Source: Myxococcales bacterium (lineage in GTDB: Bacteria > Myxococcota_A > SURF-8). Taken from it: DNA of 35,090 nucleotides. The notes under the pieces are model-generated. The model did not search any database. It was not told the origin of the DNA and saw only the letters and a program-made list of their open reading frames with translations. The DNA lies in the NCBI GenBank assembly GCA_003598065.1, contig QZKR01000073.1:1-35090 (forward strand), read 5' to 3'. Below are positions 8,099 to 16,644 of the stretch, piece after piece; position 1 is the first letter of the stretch; the number at the start of each line of letters is the position of its first letter. A program made the translations under genes and the position numbers.

Positions 8099-9918
8099 GG
8101 CTGACTCCTCTGAAAAGCCAAATCCCCCAGGCAGCGGACTACTTCCTCGATCGTCGTCAGCCCGGCGGCCGCCTTCTGCACGCCGTCCTCGAACAGCGTG
8201 TGGTTGATGAGCGGAATCAACAGGTCATGCGCGGCCGAATGGCCGTCCATCATCGCGAGCTGTTCCCGCTGACCGATGGGGATGATCAGCAGTTCGTCGA
8301 GCACGATCCGCCCGCGATAGCCTTCGCCCATGCAATGCTCGCAGCCGCGCCCCCGCCGCCATTCCACCTGCCGGCCTTCGAGCAGCGGCGCGATTCGCGT
8401 CAGAAACCTTGGCTCCGGCGAATACGGTTCCATGCAATGCATGCACACCTGTTTCACCAGTCGTTGCGAAAGCACGGCGGCCAGGGAACTGTAAAGCAGG
8501 TAGGTGTCGCCGATCAAGTCGGCCATGCGATGCACGGCCCCCAGCGGCGTGTAGCTGTGAACGGTGCTGATGACGAGATGGCCGGTGCTGGCCGCCTGCG
8601 CCACGAGCTTGGCCACCGGCGTTTCGCGGATCTCGCCGATCATCACGACTTCGGGGTCCTGGCGCAGGAGATTTTTGAAGCCGCTCTCGAAGGTGATGTC
8701 TTTGATCGGGTTGATCTGGACTTGCGTGATGCCTTCCAGGTGATGCTCCACCGGGTCTTCCAGCGTGGTGATGTGCAGGCCGGGGATCGAATGGTAAAGA
8801 TGATTGAGCGCCGCGTACATCGTCGTCGATTTGCCGCTGCCGGCCGGTCCGACGAGCAGCGCCATCCCCAACCGTTGTTGCAACACCTCTTTCAGGCGCT
8901 CGGTGGTGTCGAGCGAGAAACCCAGGCGGTCGAGGTCGAAGAAGATCTGCTCGTCGCCGAAGATCCTCGCGACGATTTTTTCCGTGTTCATCGTCGGCAC
9001 CACGGAGACGCGCAGCTCGTACCAGCGGCCGTCGCAATAATATTCGAGCCGGCCTTCCTGGGCGGCGCGGATCTCGTAGGTTTTAAGCTTGGCCATCACC
9101 TTGACGACGTTGAGCACCTCGCGCTCGCGGTGCTGGTCCAGCTCGCAGACGACGTGAAGCTGGCCGTCGATGCGATACTTCACCTCGAACCAGCCGCCCG
9201 AACGCTGCATGTGGATGTCGCTGGCGTGCCAGAGGATCGCCTGATGGAAAAGGAAATCCACCAGCTTGTTATAGGGGGCGTCGAGGTTGTCCAGGACAAT
9301 GTGATCGACGTGCGCCTGCATGTCCTGCAACAGGACCGCTCCGTCGGCCAACGGCGACCCGGCGGAGCGGCGCTCGCCTCCGGGCAGTTCGATGGCCTCC
9401 GGTTTGCCGGAGCGACGCGCCGAGCGGGACATCTCGGGTTGTTCGGAAATCGACGGATCGGGGCGATGCATGGCCGGAGCGGGTTTTCCCTGACGGCGCC
9501 GGCTAAGCCTGAGGACAACCAGCAGCGCGAGGAACAGTCCGCCGAGGATGATAAACTCCTGGCGGTAACGCTCCCACAACGAGCCGATACTCTCCCGTCT
9601 CGCCAGTTCGGCGTTGACGGCGTCGCGCTGGCGCTGGACGCGGCGAATCGTGTTGACGATCTTCTCGCGACCGGCGGCGGTGCGCCCTTGGGGAGAGTTG
9701 AGACGGCGGTTGAGGTCGATTTCCTGATCGCTCAGCGTAATTCTGAGTGCGTCGAGTTCATCCTTATTCATCTCATGGTAGGCATCGGCCGAGAGCGGCG
9801 TCTGGTCTGCCGGTTGGGCAAAAAGAAGCGGCGGGAGGAGCGCGACGCTCAACGCAACCCACGCGAAAACCCACCAGCCTCGCCTTACTGCCCTCCGGCG
9901 CGCATTCACCTGTCCCAC
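8095..9918 (-). CDS. Membrane-anchored GspE/PilB-family secretion ATPase
   Basis: 607 residues from a GTG at 9918; a second GTG at 9909 has a better-spaced AGGGGG and is an equally good start. The C-terminal two thirds are a standard GspE/PilB ATPase: a PAS-like N-domain around 215-320 with ASDIHMQ at 232-238, Walker A GPAGSGKS at 357-364, the Asp box LEDPVEHH, Walker B VVMIGEI at 424-430, the His box ending at residue ~455, and a zinc-type CxxC...CxxC (C492, C495, C526, C529) typical of GspE/PilB rather than PilT. The front is unusual: an Arg-rich signal-like segment (to ~34), ~80 residues that look like a periplasmic coiled coil, and a membrane helix at ~122-138. Normal family members are soluble and reach the membrane through MshEN/GspL-type contacts. 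It is first in an operon with the AsmA-like gene. No pseudopilin, PilC or secretin gene is nearby. Confidence 0.85.
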   Translation of the reverse strand: MGQVNARRRAVRRGWWVFAWVALSVALLPPLLFAQPADQTPLSADAYHEMNKDELDALRITLSDQEIDLNRRLNSPQGRTAAGREKIVNTIRRVQRQRDAVNAELARRESIGSLWERYRQEFIILGGLFLALLVVLRLSRRRQGKPAPAMHRPDPSISEQPEMSRSARRSGKPEAIELPGGERRSAGSPLADGAVLLQDMQAHVDHIVLDNLDAPYNKLVDFLFHQAILWHASDIHMQRSGGWFEVKYRIDGQLHVVCELDQHREREVLNVVKVMAKLKTYEIRAAQEGRLEYYCDGRWYELRVSVVPTMNTEKIVARIFGDEQIFFDLDRLGFSLDTTERLKEVLQQRLGMALLVGPAGSGKSTTMYAALNHLYHSIPGLHITTLEDPVEHHLEGITQVQINPIKDITFESGFKNLLRQDPEVVMIGEIRETPVAKLVAQAASTGHLVISTVHSYTPLGAVHRMADLIGDTYLLYSSLAAVLSQRLVKQVCMHCMEPYSPEPRFLTRIAPLLEGRQVEWRRGRGCEHCMGEGYRGRIVLDELLIIPIGQREQLAMMDGHSAAHDLLIPLINHTLFEDGVQKAAAGLTTIEEVVRCLGDLAFQRSQP

Positions 9919-9989
9919 CCCCTACGGATGCCGTCTGTCGCGATCAGGCCTCGCGAGCGTTTCAAGGTCGATGGAGCGTATCGACGAAT

Positions 9990-10005
9990 CGGCCGCAAGC
10001 GGCCG
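9990..10005. promoter_or_regulatory. GC palindrome at the start of the minus-strand transcript
   Basis: CGGCCGC-AA-GCGGCCG is a perfect inverted repeat with seven-base arms, lying just downstream of the -10 box of the minus-strand promoter. It could be an operator or a 5'-leader hairpin. No protein or mechanism can be assigned. Confidence 0.35.
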
Positions 10006-10015
10006 AAACGAGCCG

Positions 10016-10044
10016 ATCCTAGCAGAATAGGGGGAGACCGTCAA
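10016..10044 (-). promoter_or_regulatory. sigma70-type promoter for the ATPase-AsmA operon
   Basis: Read on the minus strand: TTGACG, 17 bases, TAGGAT. It points toward the GTG at 9918, leaving a leader of roughly 90 bases. Confidence 0.65.
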
Positions 10045-10134
10045 AAGGAAATCCCATGGATATGACAAGCAAAATCGTCCACTCAGTGGAATTGTGGAAA
10101 GCTGGGCGCGGGCGAGCGCGGAGGGTAAAACCTT

Positions 10135-10163
10135 TTGACATCGGCTGCGCCTTTCACTAGACT
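10135..10163 (+). promoter_or_regulatory. sigma70-type promoter of asnS
   Basis: TTGACA, 17 bases, TAGACT, followed about 40 bases later by the asnS ATG. The divergent minus-strand promoter starts ~90 bases away, so the 286-base intergenic region (9919-10204) holds two back-to-back promoters and no gene. Confidence 0.75.
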
Positions 10164-10204
10164 GACCGGCGTCGATCAAACCTCGGGGGTATTAAGGACA
10201 GCCC

Positions 10205-11500
10205 ATGCAGCACGTCTACATCGAGAATATCGCCAAGTACGAAGGACAGACCGTCGAACTGAAAGGCTGGCTTTACAACAAGCGATCCTCCAAAAAGCTG
10301 GTATTTCTCCAGGTGCGCGACGGGACGGGCATCATCCAGGCGGTCGTTTTCCGGCCGGAAGCGGGAGAGGAGCTTTATCAGCTTTGCGACCGCATGATGC
10401 AGGAAACGTCGCTTATTGTCACCGGCTTGGTGCGCAAAGACGAGCGGTCGGAGGTCGGCTTCGAACTGGCGGTGACGAACGTCGAGATCGTCGCCGCCCC
10501 GACGCAGGAATACCCGCTTTCGCCGAAGGAGCACGGCGTCGATTTCCTATTGGGAAACAGACACTTGTGGCTTCGTTCGCGCCGCCCGCTGGCGATCATG
10601 CGCATCCGCCACGAAATCATCCAGGCGATCCACGATTTCTTCGATCAGCGCGGTTTCTTGCGCATCGACACGCCGATCTTCACGCCGGCCGCCTGCGAAG
10701 GGACCAGCACGCTGTTCGAGACGAAGTACTTTGATTCGATGGCCTACCTGACGCAGTCGGGCCAGCTTTACGCCGAGGCGGCGGCGGCGGCCTTCGGCAA
10801 GGTCTACTGCTTCGGGCCCACCTTCCGCGCCGAAAAATCGAAAACTCGCCGGCACTTGACCGAATTTTGGATGCTGGAGCCGGAAGTCGCGTTCCTCGAC
10901 CTCGACGGCGACATGGATCTGGCGGAAGACTTGATCTCCTATCTCGTCGAGCGCGTGCTGACCAAGCGCCGTCATGAGTTGCAGATGCTGGAGCGCGACA
11001 TCGGCGCGCTGGAGAAAGTGATCAAGCCGTTTGTACGCATCAGTTACGACGACGCCGTGGCGAAGCTGAAAGAACTCGGTTCGGACATCCAGTACGGCGA
11101 CGACTTCGGCGGCGACGACGAGACCATCCTCACCAAGCAGTTCGACAAGCCGCTGATGGTCCATCGCTACCCGGCGGACGTGAAAGCCTTCTATATGAAG
11201 CGCGACCCGCAGGACTCCACGAAAGCGTTGTGCGTGGACGTCCTCGCGCCGGAGGGCTACGGCGAAATCGTCGGCGGCTCGATCCGCGAGGACGATTACG
11301 AGAAGCTTCTGGCCGCGATTCACAAACACGGTTTGAACACGGCCGACTTCGAATGGTATCTCGATCTGCGCCGTTACGGCTCGTTCCCGCACGGGGGTTT
11401 CGGAATGGGCCTGGAACGGACGGTCGGCTGGATCTGCGGTACGCACCACATCCGCGAATGCATTCCTTTCCCGCGGATGCTGGAGCGCATCTATCCCTGA
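10205..11500 (+). CDS. asnS: Asparagine--tRNA ligase (AsnRS)
   Basis: 431 residues, ATG at 10205. It charges tRNA-Asn with asparagine using ATP in the cytoplasm. The N-terminal ~110 residues form the OB-fold anticodon-binding domain (V-E-L-K-G-W-L-Y, then F-L-Q-V-R-D-G). The class II catalytic core follows, with motif 2 at [20 protein letters not shown] and motif 3 at G-G-F-G-M-G-L-E-R. The E-F-W-M-L-E-P-E wording of motif 2 separates AsnRS from AspRS, and there is no GAD insertion domain. The length is slightly below the E. coli enzyme. Its presence suggests at least part of Asn-tRNA is made directly; whether GatCAB also exists cannot be seen here. It has its own promoter and is followed after nine bases by a small membrane-protein gene, possibly co-transcribed. 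Confidence 0.96.
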   Translation: MQHVYIENIAKYEGQTVELKGWLYNKRSSKKLVFLQVRDGTGIIQAVVFRPEAGEELYQLCDRMMQETSLIVTGLVRKDERSEVGFELAVTNVEIVAAPTQEYPLSPKEHGVDFLLGNRHLWLRSRRPLAIMRIRHEIIQAIHDFFDQRGFLRIDTPIFTPAACEGTSTLFETKYFDSMAYLTQSGQLYAEAAAAAFGKVYCFGPTFRAEKSKTRRHLTEFWMLEPEVAFLDLDGDMDLAEDLISYLVERVLTKRRHELQMLERDIGALEKVIKPFVRISYDDAVAKLKELGSDIQYGDDFGGDDETILTKQFDKPLMVHRYPADVKAFYMKRDPQDSTKALCVDVLAPEGYGEIVGGSIREDDYEKLLAAIHKHGLNTADFEWYLDLRRYGSFPHGGFGMGLERTVGWICGTHHIRECIPFPRMLERIYP

Positions 11501-11509
11501 CGGGGAGGC

Positions 11510-11932
11510 ATGGACCAAAACCTTTGGCTGATCGTGGGGGGCGGAGTGGCGGCGCTGGGGGCGCTGTACTTCTTCCTGCGCACCAAGAGCGAACCCGCCG
11601 ACCTCTTCGACGACGATCAAGCTCCGGCGGGCGACGGAAGCTTCGAATTGGGCGATCCGCATGAGGAGAACGCGGAAATTTTTTCGGTAGGCGAGCCCGA
11701 AAAAGAAAAATGCGTCAAGAAACGCAAGGCAGCCCAGGAAAAAACAAGCGCCGCCGATTGCATGCATCATTTTGAAATTACGGGCATTCCCGCCGATCGC
11801 ATCGGCACCCACATCAACCTGGCCTGTACCCACTGCAGCAAGAAAATCACGGTTACGATGGAGGAATCCAAGGTTTTGTTGCGGCAGCGCGACGACGTGC
11901 GCGAGGCGGTCAGCCGCGCGAAAGGGAAGTGA
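11510..11932 (+). CDS. Small membrane-anchored protein with Cys/His cluster
   Basis: 140 residues. The ATG at 11510 follows GGGGAGG very closely (one base), which is tight but the only plausible start. Residues ~4-24 form one membrane helix (Leu/Ile/Gly/Ala), then an acidic stretch (~28-68), a Lys-rich segment, and a C-terminal module with C-M-H-H and, about 24 residues on, C-T-H-C. Two Cys/His pairs of this kind suggest a small zinc-binding fold on the cytoplasmic side, but I do not recognise the family. It sits between asnS and a GGDEF regulator on the same strand. A gene downstream of asnS need not be functionally linked to it. Confidence 0.65.
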   Translation: MDQNLWLIVGGGVAALGALYFFLRTKSEPADLFDDDQAPAGDGSFELGDPHEENAEIFSVGEPEKEKCVKKRKAAQEKTSAADCMHHFEITGIPADRIGTHINLACTHCSKKITVTMEESKVLLRQRDDVREAVSRAKGK

Positions 11933-12021
11933 CGCCCGAGGGTCAAGTCAGACGGCGACCGACCGATTAATGAGAAGATAGGCTGGGGATCGGAACAAAC
12001 CCACAGGGCGGCAGGCAGGCA

Positions 12022-12981
12022 GTGAGCGAACGCAACGTCTTGATAATCGACGATTCGAGCACGGTGCGGCACGGAATCTATCTCGTGCTCAAGCAGACCA
12101 ACCTCTTCGACAACTACCTGGAAGCCGCCTCGGCCTTCGAAGGTCTTGAAATTCTTGAGAAACGCAAGGTCGAACTCGTCGTCTGCGACATCGTCATGCC
12201 GGGCATGGACGGCTTCGAACTGGTGCGCAAGATGAAGAGCCACGGACAATGGCGCGACATCCCCATCATCATGCTCACCGGCCAGGAGTCGGTGGACAAG
12301 AAGATCCGCGGCCTGGAGCTCGGAGCATCGGATTACGTCACCAAGCCCTTCGACCCCGGCGAACTGATCGCCCGCGTCGGCGTGCAACTCAAGGTGAAGC
12401 AGCTTCAGGACGAACTGAAAATCGCCAAGCAGCGCTACATGGAACTGTCGATCACCGACTACCTCACTCAAGTCTACAACCGTCGGCATTTCATGGAGTT
12501 ATTGGATCTCGAATTTTCCCGTTCCAACCGCTACAAGTACGACCTCTCGCTGATCCTCTTCGACATCGACAATTTCAAATCGGTCAACGACACGTACGGC
12601 CACCTGCAGGGCGATAAGGTGCTGGTGGAGGTGGCGCGGCTGGTGAAGAGCGTCATCCGCAGCCACGACGTCTTCGCCCGTTACGGCGGCGAGGAATTCG
12701 TGATTCTTCTGCCGCAGACGTCCGCCGGGGGCGCGCTTCTGGTGGCCGAGAAAATCCGCGAGCAGTCGGAGCGACGCGATTACGAAGGGCTGTCCAACCG
12801 GCGGATAACGCTTTCGCTCGGCGTGGCCACTCACGACGCAGGCCATTACGCCGACGCCTCGGCGCTGATCCACGCGGTGGACGATGCGCTTTACGAAGCG
12901 AAAAAGGCGGGCAAGAACCGGGTGGCGACGGCCCGCCCGATCCGCGACGACGGTGGTCCCGAGGCGGCGGAAGACGCCTGA
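12022..12981 (+). CDS. Response regulator / GGDEF diguanylate cyclase
   Basis: 319 residues, GTG start at 12022 with only a weak purine-rich site upstream. Residues 1-125 are a receiver domain: acidic pair D10/D11, phosphoacceptor D56 in V-V-C-D-I-V-M-P, T86 and K108 (T-K-P-F). A short helical linker leads to a GGDEF domain from ~143, with the active loop G-G-E-E-F at 222-226 and an RxxD product-inhibition site (R213-D216) exactly five residues before it. All catalytic features of a c-di-GMP synthase are present, so an enzyme activated by phosphorylation and inhibited by its product is expected (PleD/WspR-like layout). No cognate kinase lies in the window. The PilT-like gene follows 61 bases downstream on the same strand, which makes control of surface motility or adhesion a reasonable but unproven guess. 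Confidence 0.93.
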   Translation: MSERNVLIIDDSSTVRHGIYLVLKQTNLFDNYLEAASAFEGLEILEKRKVELVVCDIVMPGMDGFELVRKMKSHGQWRDIPIIMLTGQESVDKKIRGLELGASDYVTKPFDPGELIARVGVQLKVKQLQDELKIAKQRYMELSITDYLTQVYNRRHFMELLDLEFSRSNRYKYDLSLILFDIDNFKSVNDTYGHLQGDKVLVEVARLVKSVIRSHDVFARYGGEEFVILLPQTSAGGALLVAEKIREQSERRDYEGLSNRRITLSLGVATHDAGHYADASALIHAVDDALYEAKKAGKNRVATARPIRDDGGPEAAEDA

Positions 12982-13042
12982 ACGTTCCGCCCCGCGTCGC
13001 GATTCGCTTCCGGTTTTTTTCGACTGAACGGCGAGGTGAGGC

Positions 13043-14674
13043 ATGGCTTCGGTCGATCCCTATCTTAAAATGGCCGCGCAGCGAAGCGCCAAGCAACTCG
13101 TGCTGAAACCGGGGCATAAGCCCCTGCTTGTGCTCGACACCGGCCCTGCGCCCTTCGGCCATCCCATTCATGGCAGCCAGATTCGCGTGGCGGTGCTGGA
13201 GATCCTCTCGCCCGAGCAGAAGGCGCAGTTGAACAGCACCGGCAAGGCGACCATGCTCTATGAAACGCGCGAGTTCCGCTTTCAGGTGACCTGCCGGCCG
13301 ACGGAAGGCGGCGTCGAAGCGATCTTCCTCAATCAGACCGCCGCCCCGCCGGCGGGGCAGCGTCTCGCGACGCGCGACGTCGAGGGCATCGAACTGGCGC
13401 CTCTGGACGAGGAACAGTCCTCGGCCGCCGCGCCGGCGATCGTCCACGGCGGCGTGAGCGAATTCATCGCCGCCGATCAGGCGTCCCAGCTTCAAGCCGC
13501 CCCGGCGAAGCCGGCAGGGCGGCGGACGGAAATATCCATGCCCGCTTCCGGACGGGAAATCGACAAACTGCTCGCCCACATGCTGCAAAACCGCGCCTCC
13601 GATCTCCATTTGTGCAGCACGCGCCGCGCCCGCTACCGCATCGACGGCGATCTGCACGAGGAGCAGCAGGGGCCGGTATACGACATCGACACCTTGCGCA
13701 AGCTCGTTTTCGAAATCGTCCCGGCCAAGGAGGCCGAGGAGTTCGAGACGCGCGGCGCCTGCGATTTCGCCTACGAGATCGCCAATGTCGGCCGCTATCG
13801 CTTCAACGTCTACAAGGACCATCGCGGCTTTTCCGCCGTGGCCCGGCTGATCCCTTCGGAGATTCTCACCGCCGAGCAGCTCAACCTGCCGAAGGCGGTG
13901 CGCGCCCTGGCCAATCTGCCGAAGGGGCTGGTGCTCGTCACCGGCCCGACGGGCAGCGGCAAATCGACGACCCTGGCCACGATCCTCGATCTGGTCAACC
14001 GCAGCCGGAAAGACCACATCATCACCATCGAGGCGCCGATCGAGTTCGTCCACAAGGACAAGCAATGCCTCGTCAATCAGCGCGAGGTGGGCCGGCACAC
14101 CGGCGGCTTCAGGGAGGCGCTGCGCGACGCCCTGCGCGAGGACCCGGACGTGATCCTGGTGGGCGAGATGCGCGATTTGGAGACGATCTCCACCGCCATC
14201 GAGACGGCGAGCACGGGCCACCTCGTGTTCGGCACGCTGCACACGACCACCGCCACCTCCACCGTCAACCGCATCATCGAGATCTTCCCCGCCGACCAGC
14301 AGGCGCAGGTGCGCTACGGGCTGGCGGAGAGCCTCAAGGCGGTCGTCGCCCAGATTCTCTTGAAGAAGAAGGGCGGCGGGCGCGTGGCGGCGCTGGAGGT
14401 GCTGATGGTGACGACCTCGGTGTCCAACCTCATCCGCGAGCAGAAGACCCACCAGCTTTTAAACCAGATGCAGACCGGCCGCTCCCTGGGCATGCAACTC
14501 TTGACCGACGAACTGGTGCGGCTGGTGAAGAGCGATCTGGTCGAGCCCGCCGAGGCTTATTCCAAAGCCCCGGACCGCGCGGAGTTCGTGCGCCAGTTGG
14601 GGGCCAACGGCATCACCTTCAAGCCCCCGGCGGACGAGGGCATGCCGCCGGCGACGGAGGAAGGGGAGGGGTAG
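13043..14674 (+). CDS. PilT-like pilus retraction ATPase with duplicated N-terminal domain
   Basis: 543 residues versus ~345-380 for ordinary PilT. The ATG at 13043 follows GAGGTGAGG. Residues ~170-505 are a canonical PilT: N-domain with ASDLHL at 185-190, Walker A GPTGSGKS at 301-308, Asp box I-E-A-P-I-E-F, Walker B VILVGEM at 370-376, the His box around 390-404, and the retraction-type SNLIREQK motif at 461-468. There is no tetracysteine motif, again fitting PilT rather than PilB. Residues 1-100 look like a second, degenerate copy of the PilT N-domain (K-Q-L-V-L-K-P-G-H-K-P in place of A-S-D-L-H-L), joined by an Ala/Pro linker to the standard part. The extra domain may bind a partner. It follows the GGDEF gene; no other pilus genes are adjacent. 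Confidence 0.9.
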   Translation: MASVDPYLKMAAQRSAKQLVLKPGHKPLLVLDTGPAPFGHPIHGSQIRVAVLEILSPEQKAQLNSTGKATMLYETREFRFQVTCRPTEGGVEAIFLNQTAAPPAGQRLATRDVEGIELAPLDEEQSSAAAPAIVHGGVSEFIAADQASQLQAAPAKPAGRRTEISMPASGREIDKLLAHMLQNRASDLHLCSTRRARYRIDGDLHEEQQGPVYDIDTLRKLVFEIVPAKEAEEFETRGACDFAYEIANVGRYRFNVYKDHRGFSAVARLIPSEILTAEQLNLPKAVRALANLPKGLVLVTGPTGSGKSTTLATILDLVNRSRKDHIITIEAPIEFVHKDKQCLVNQREVGRHTGGFREALRDALREDPDVILVGEMRDLETISTAIETASTGHLVFGTLHTTTATSTVNRIIEIFPADQQAQVRYGLAESLKAVVAQILLKKKGGGRVAALEVLMVTTSVSNLIREQKTHQLLNQMQTGRSLGMQLLTDELVRLVKSDLVEPAEAYSKAPDRAEFVRQLGANGITFKPPADEGMPPATEEGEG

Positions 14675-14696
14675 AGAGCAGCCGTACCTTTCCGCC

Positions 14697-14718
14697 ATTT
14701 CCGACTTAAAACGGAAAT
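14697..14718. repeat. Short inverted repeat at the border of the AT-rich block
   Basis: ATTTCCG, eight-base loop, CGGAAAT: perfect seven-base arms. There is no following T-run, so it is not a convincing terminator. It marks where base composition drops. The rest of the gap 14675-14917 is AT-rich and holds only the candidate promoter listed separately. Confidence 0.35.
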
Positions 14719-14816
14719 ATCTGTAGTTTCGTGATATTATCCCCATTTCTGACATTTCATGTCTAAAATATAATCTGCGTCGTTACTGTAATACGATTTT
14801 AGCTTTAAATTTTCGC

Positions 14817-14845
14817 TTGACACGCAGATACTATCCGCGTAAAGC
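14817..14845 (+). promoter_or_regulatory. Candidate promoter for the secreted-protein block
   Basis: A perfect TTGACA with 17 bases to TAAAGC, a weak -10. A perfect TATAAT at 14769-14774 lacks a well-spaced -35. One of these probably drives the genes starting at 14918. Confidence 0.4.
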
Positions 14846-14917
14846 TTGATTGCAAGGTGCCAGCTCAGCAGTGATTCCCATCAAAGATTAATTCTCTGTA
14901 AATAGAAAGGGTCGGCC

Positions 14918-16597
14918 ATGTATCCAAATGGGAAGGTCCGTCCGGTTTTCTTGTTTGCGATGTTGTCGCTTGCGGCATTTGGTATTTTAGGCTGCCGAGT
15001 GGACATCAACGAACCCGATGAGGGAGACGTTTTCACGGTTAACACCGATGTTACATTCGATGCGGACTACAATGGTAGGGGAGAAATTGAATGGGAAAGC
15101 GACTACACTAGACCTGATGGTAGTTCTGGCCATCTTAATAATTCGGATTTTAGGTCAAATGCCATTGGTATTGGCGATGGATATCCTTGGAATTTCCGAA
15201 TCAGGACTTTGCCGATAGGCACGCACAGAATCACGGCCTACAACGGCAATGACGATGCTGCTGTTAATATAACAATAGAAGGGTGTCTCGACGCTTATTG
15301 TGTTGATGAGCTTGGGCAACATGGAAGGTGCTCGGAAGAAGGCGCCTGTGTGTTTCAATATACCTACGACCTGTCCGGGCGGGTGACGGCGTTTGATATG
15401 AGAGAACGGCCGTATGATTCCTCAACCGGGACAAGATACCCGAGCGGAAATGAAAATAGGGATGTACCTGTACCGGACTTGCAGCTATTCGTTTTTCAAT
15501 GGATTGGTCCGGAGCAGGATTGCAGGCAGAACGGAGGAGACGACCGCCTGCTCGGATTTGTTTACACAGATCAAAATGGTGAATGGTCTTTGAACGCTAC
15601 CATAGAGTCGGAAATACAATCTCCAAATCTTTACCTGTGTCACCGTTTCCTTTCGCTTCGACACGGCGTGACCGACAATGCCGGCAATCCGCAATGGGAG
15701 CCGAGTTATGCAGCCATGCGCATGCCAAGTGGCCAGTACGAAATGAATTTCTCAATTACTTGTCCGGAAAGCAGAACTGGAACCTGCGGGTCAAAGAGTG
15801 CGGCAGACGCCCAACCATCTTACCGCCGCGCTGACAGTAACATCTTGCTAACGGCGATTGAAAGCATTAACATTTTAGGGACGCCTAATGTAAATAATCA
15901 CACCAACACCGTCCTGTGGCGCTGGCCGGTGAATGGATTGCCACCCTCAGATGCGGTGGAAGGTGTACGGTCAAATTCGGTAGACATCGTTCAGGTCGGA
16001 CAAGATGACTGGAAGGATATAGAGACCATGGGGAGGTATCTCGGGTGTCTATATCTCAAACGCTTGCTGAATGTTAATCGCTTGGTTGCAATGTGCCCTC
16101 AACTGGATCCGTGGTACGTTCCATCCCCCGAGCGCTGCGCTACGGCGCTGGGCTGGGCTCAATTTGTGAGCGCATTACTTATGTTCCCCTTGGATGCATC
16201 CGCACCTAAATATGACGGGAAGGCTGTCGAAGGTCGAACCCGCATGTACATATTGGACCCCGGCATATTTATCGATTCTTATTGCCTCAACATTAACGAA
16301 AATAGACCCCGCAACTTGTCCGGCAACGTTACTCGTTTTTTCTGGGATCTTTGCGACACAACGCAGGATGGTGATACAATCGATAATCAAAGCTTGAGCT
16401 TGACGCAGCTTTTCGATGTCTGGCGTCAATTCCCTCCTGGCACGGCTGATCACGAGGCCGACGAAGCGAGTCCCCCAACGGAAGGTCGTAATCTTTGGGA
16501 TTATTGGCATAATGCCTTTGGTCTGGGGTTGCGCGATGCAGTTTTAGAGAGCATGATGAATAACTGCTTGCCTGGGCAAGAGGCTAATCTTCCATGA
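14918..16597 (+). CDS. Protease-like lipoprotein lacking zinc ligands
   Basis: 559 residues, ATG at 14918 with AAAGG seven bases upstream. A signal peptide ends in the lipobox I-L-G-C (Cys26). Residues ~30-120 look like an Ig-like strand domain, ~123-145 is a small Cys-rich knot, and from ~150 the protein is clearly homologous to the one at 17263-18774: both have P-N-L-Y-L/F-C near the middle and both end with R-F-F-W-D-L, then N-L/V-W-D-Y-W, then M-N-N-C-L. Where that paralogue has HETGH, this protein has W-K-D-I-E-T-M-G-R (365-373), so both zinc-binding histidines are gone. It therefore looks like a catalytically dead member of a paralogous pair, perhaps a binding or regulatory subunit. No known family is recognised. 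Base composition is lower in GC than the flanking genes. Confidence 0.8.
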   Translation: MYPNGKVRPVFLFAMLSLAAFGILGCRVDINEPDEGDVFTVNTDVTFDADYNGRGEIEWESDYTRPDGSSGHLNNSDFRSNAIGIGDGYPWNFRIRTLPIGTHRITAYNGNDDAAVNITIEGCLDAYCVDELGQHGRCSEEGACVFQYTYDLSGRVTAFDMRERPYDSSTGTRYPSGNENRDVPVPDLQLFVFQWIGPEQDCRQNGGDDRLLGFVYTDQNGEWSLNATIESEIQSPNLYLCHRFLSLRHGVTDNAGNPQWEPSYAAMRMPSGQYEMNFSITCPESRTGTCGSKSAADAQPSYRRADSNILLTAIESINILGTPNVNNHTNTVLWRWPVNGLPPSDAVEGVRSNSVDIVQVGQDDWKDIETMGRYLGCLYLKRLLNVNRLVAMCPQLDPWYVPSPERCATALGWAQFVSALLMFPLDASAPKYDGKAVEGRTRMYILDPGIFIDSYCLNINENRPRNLSGNVTRFFWDLCDTTQDGDTIDNQSLSLTQLFDVWRQFPPGTADHEADEASPPTEGRNLWDYWHNAFGLGLRDAVLESMMNNCLPGQEANLP

Positions 16598-16644
16598 CCA
16601 TTTTGTCGGGAACGAGCAGCCGCAAGCTGCTTTGGGAGGTTAAG

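Noticed and set aside
4766..8104. A plus-strand open frame of about 1100 codons opposite the AsmA-like gene
   Set aside because: His/Arg/Asp-rich antisense translation without any domain; the minus strand has a clear AsmA-like pattern, membrane helix and coupled start.
12982..13042. Terminator suggested by a T-run before the PilT-like gene
   Set aside because: A seven-T run is present near 13015-13021, but no stable GC stem directly precedes it.
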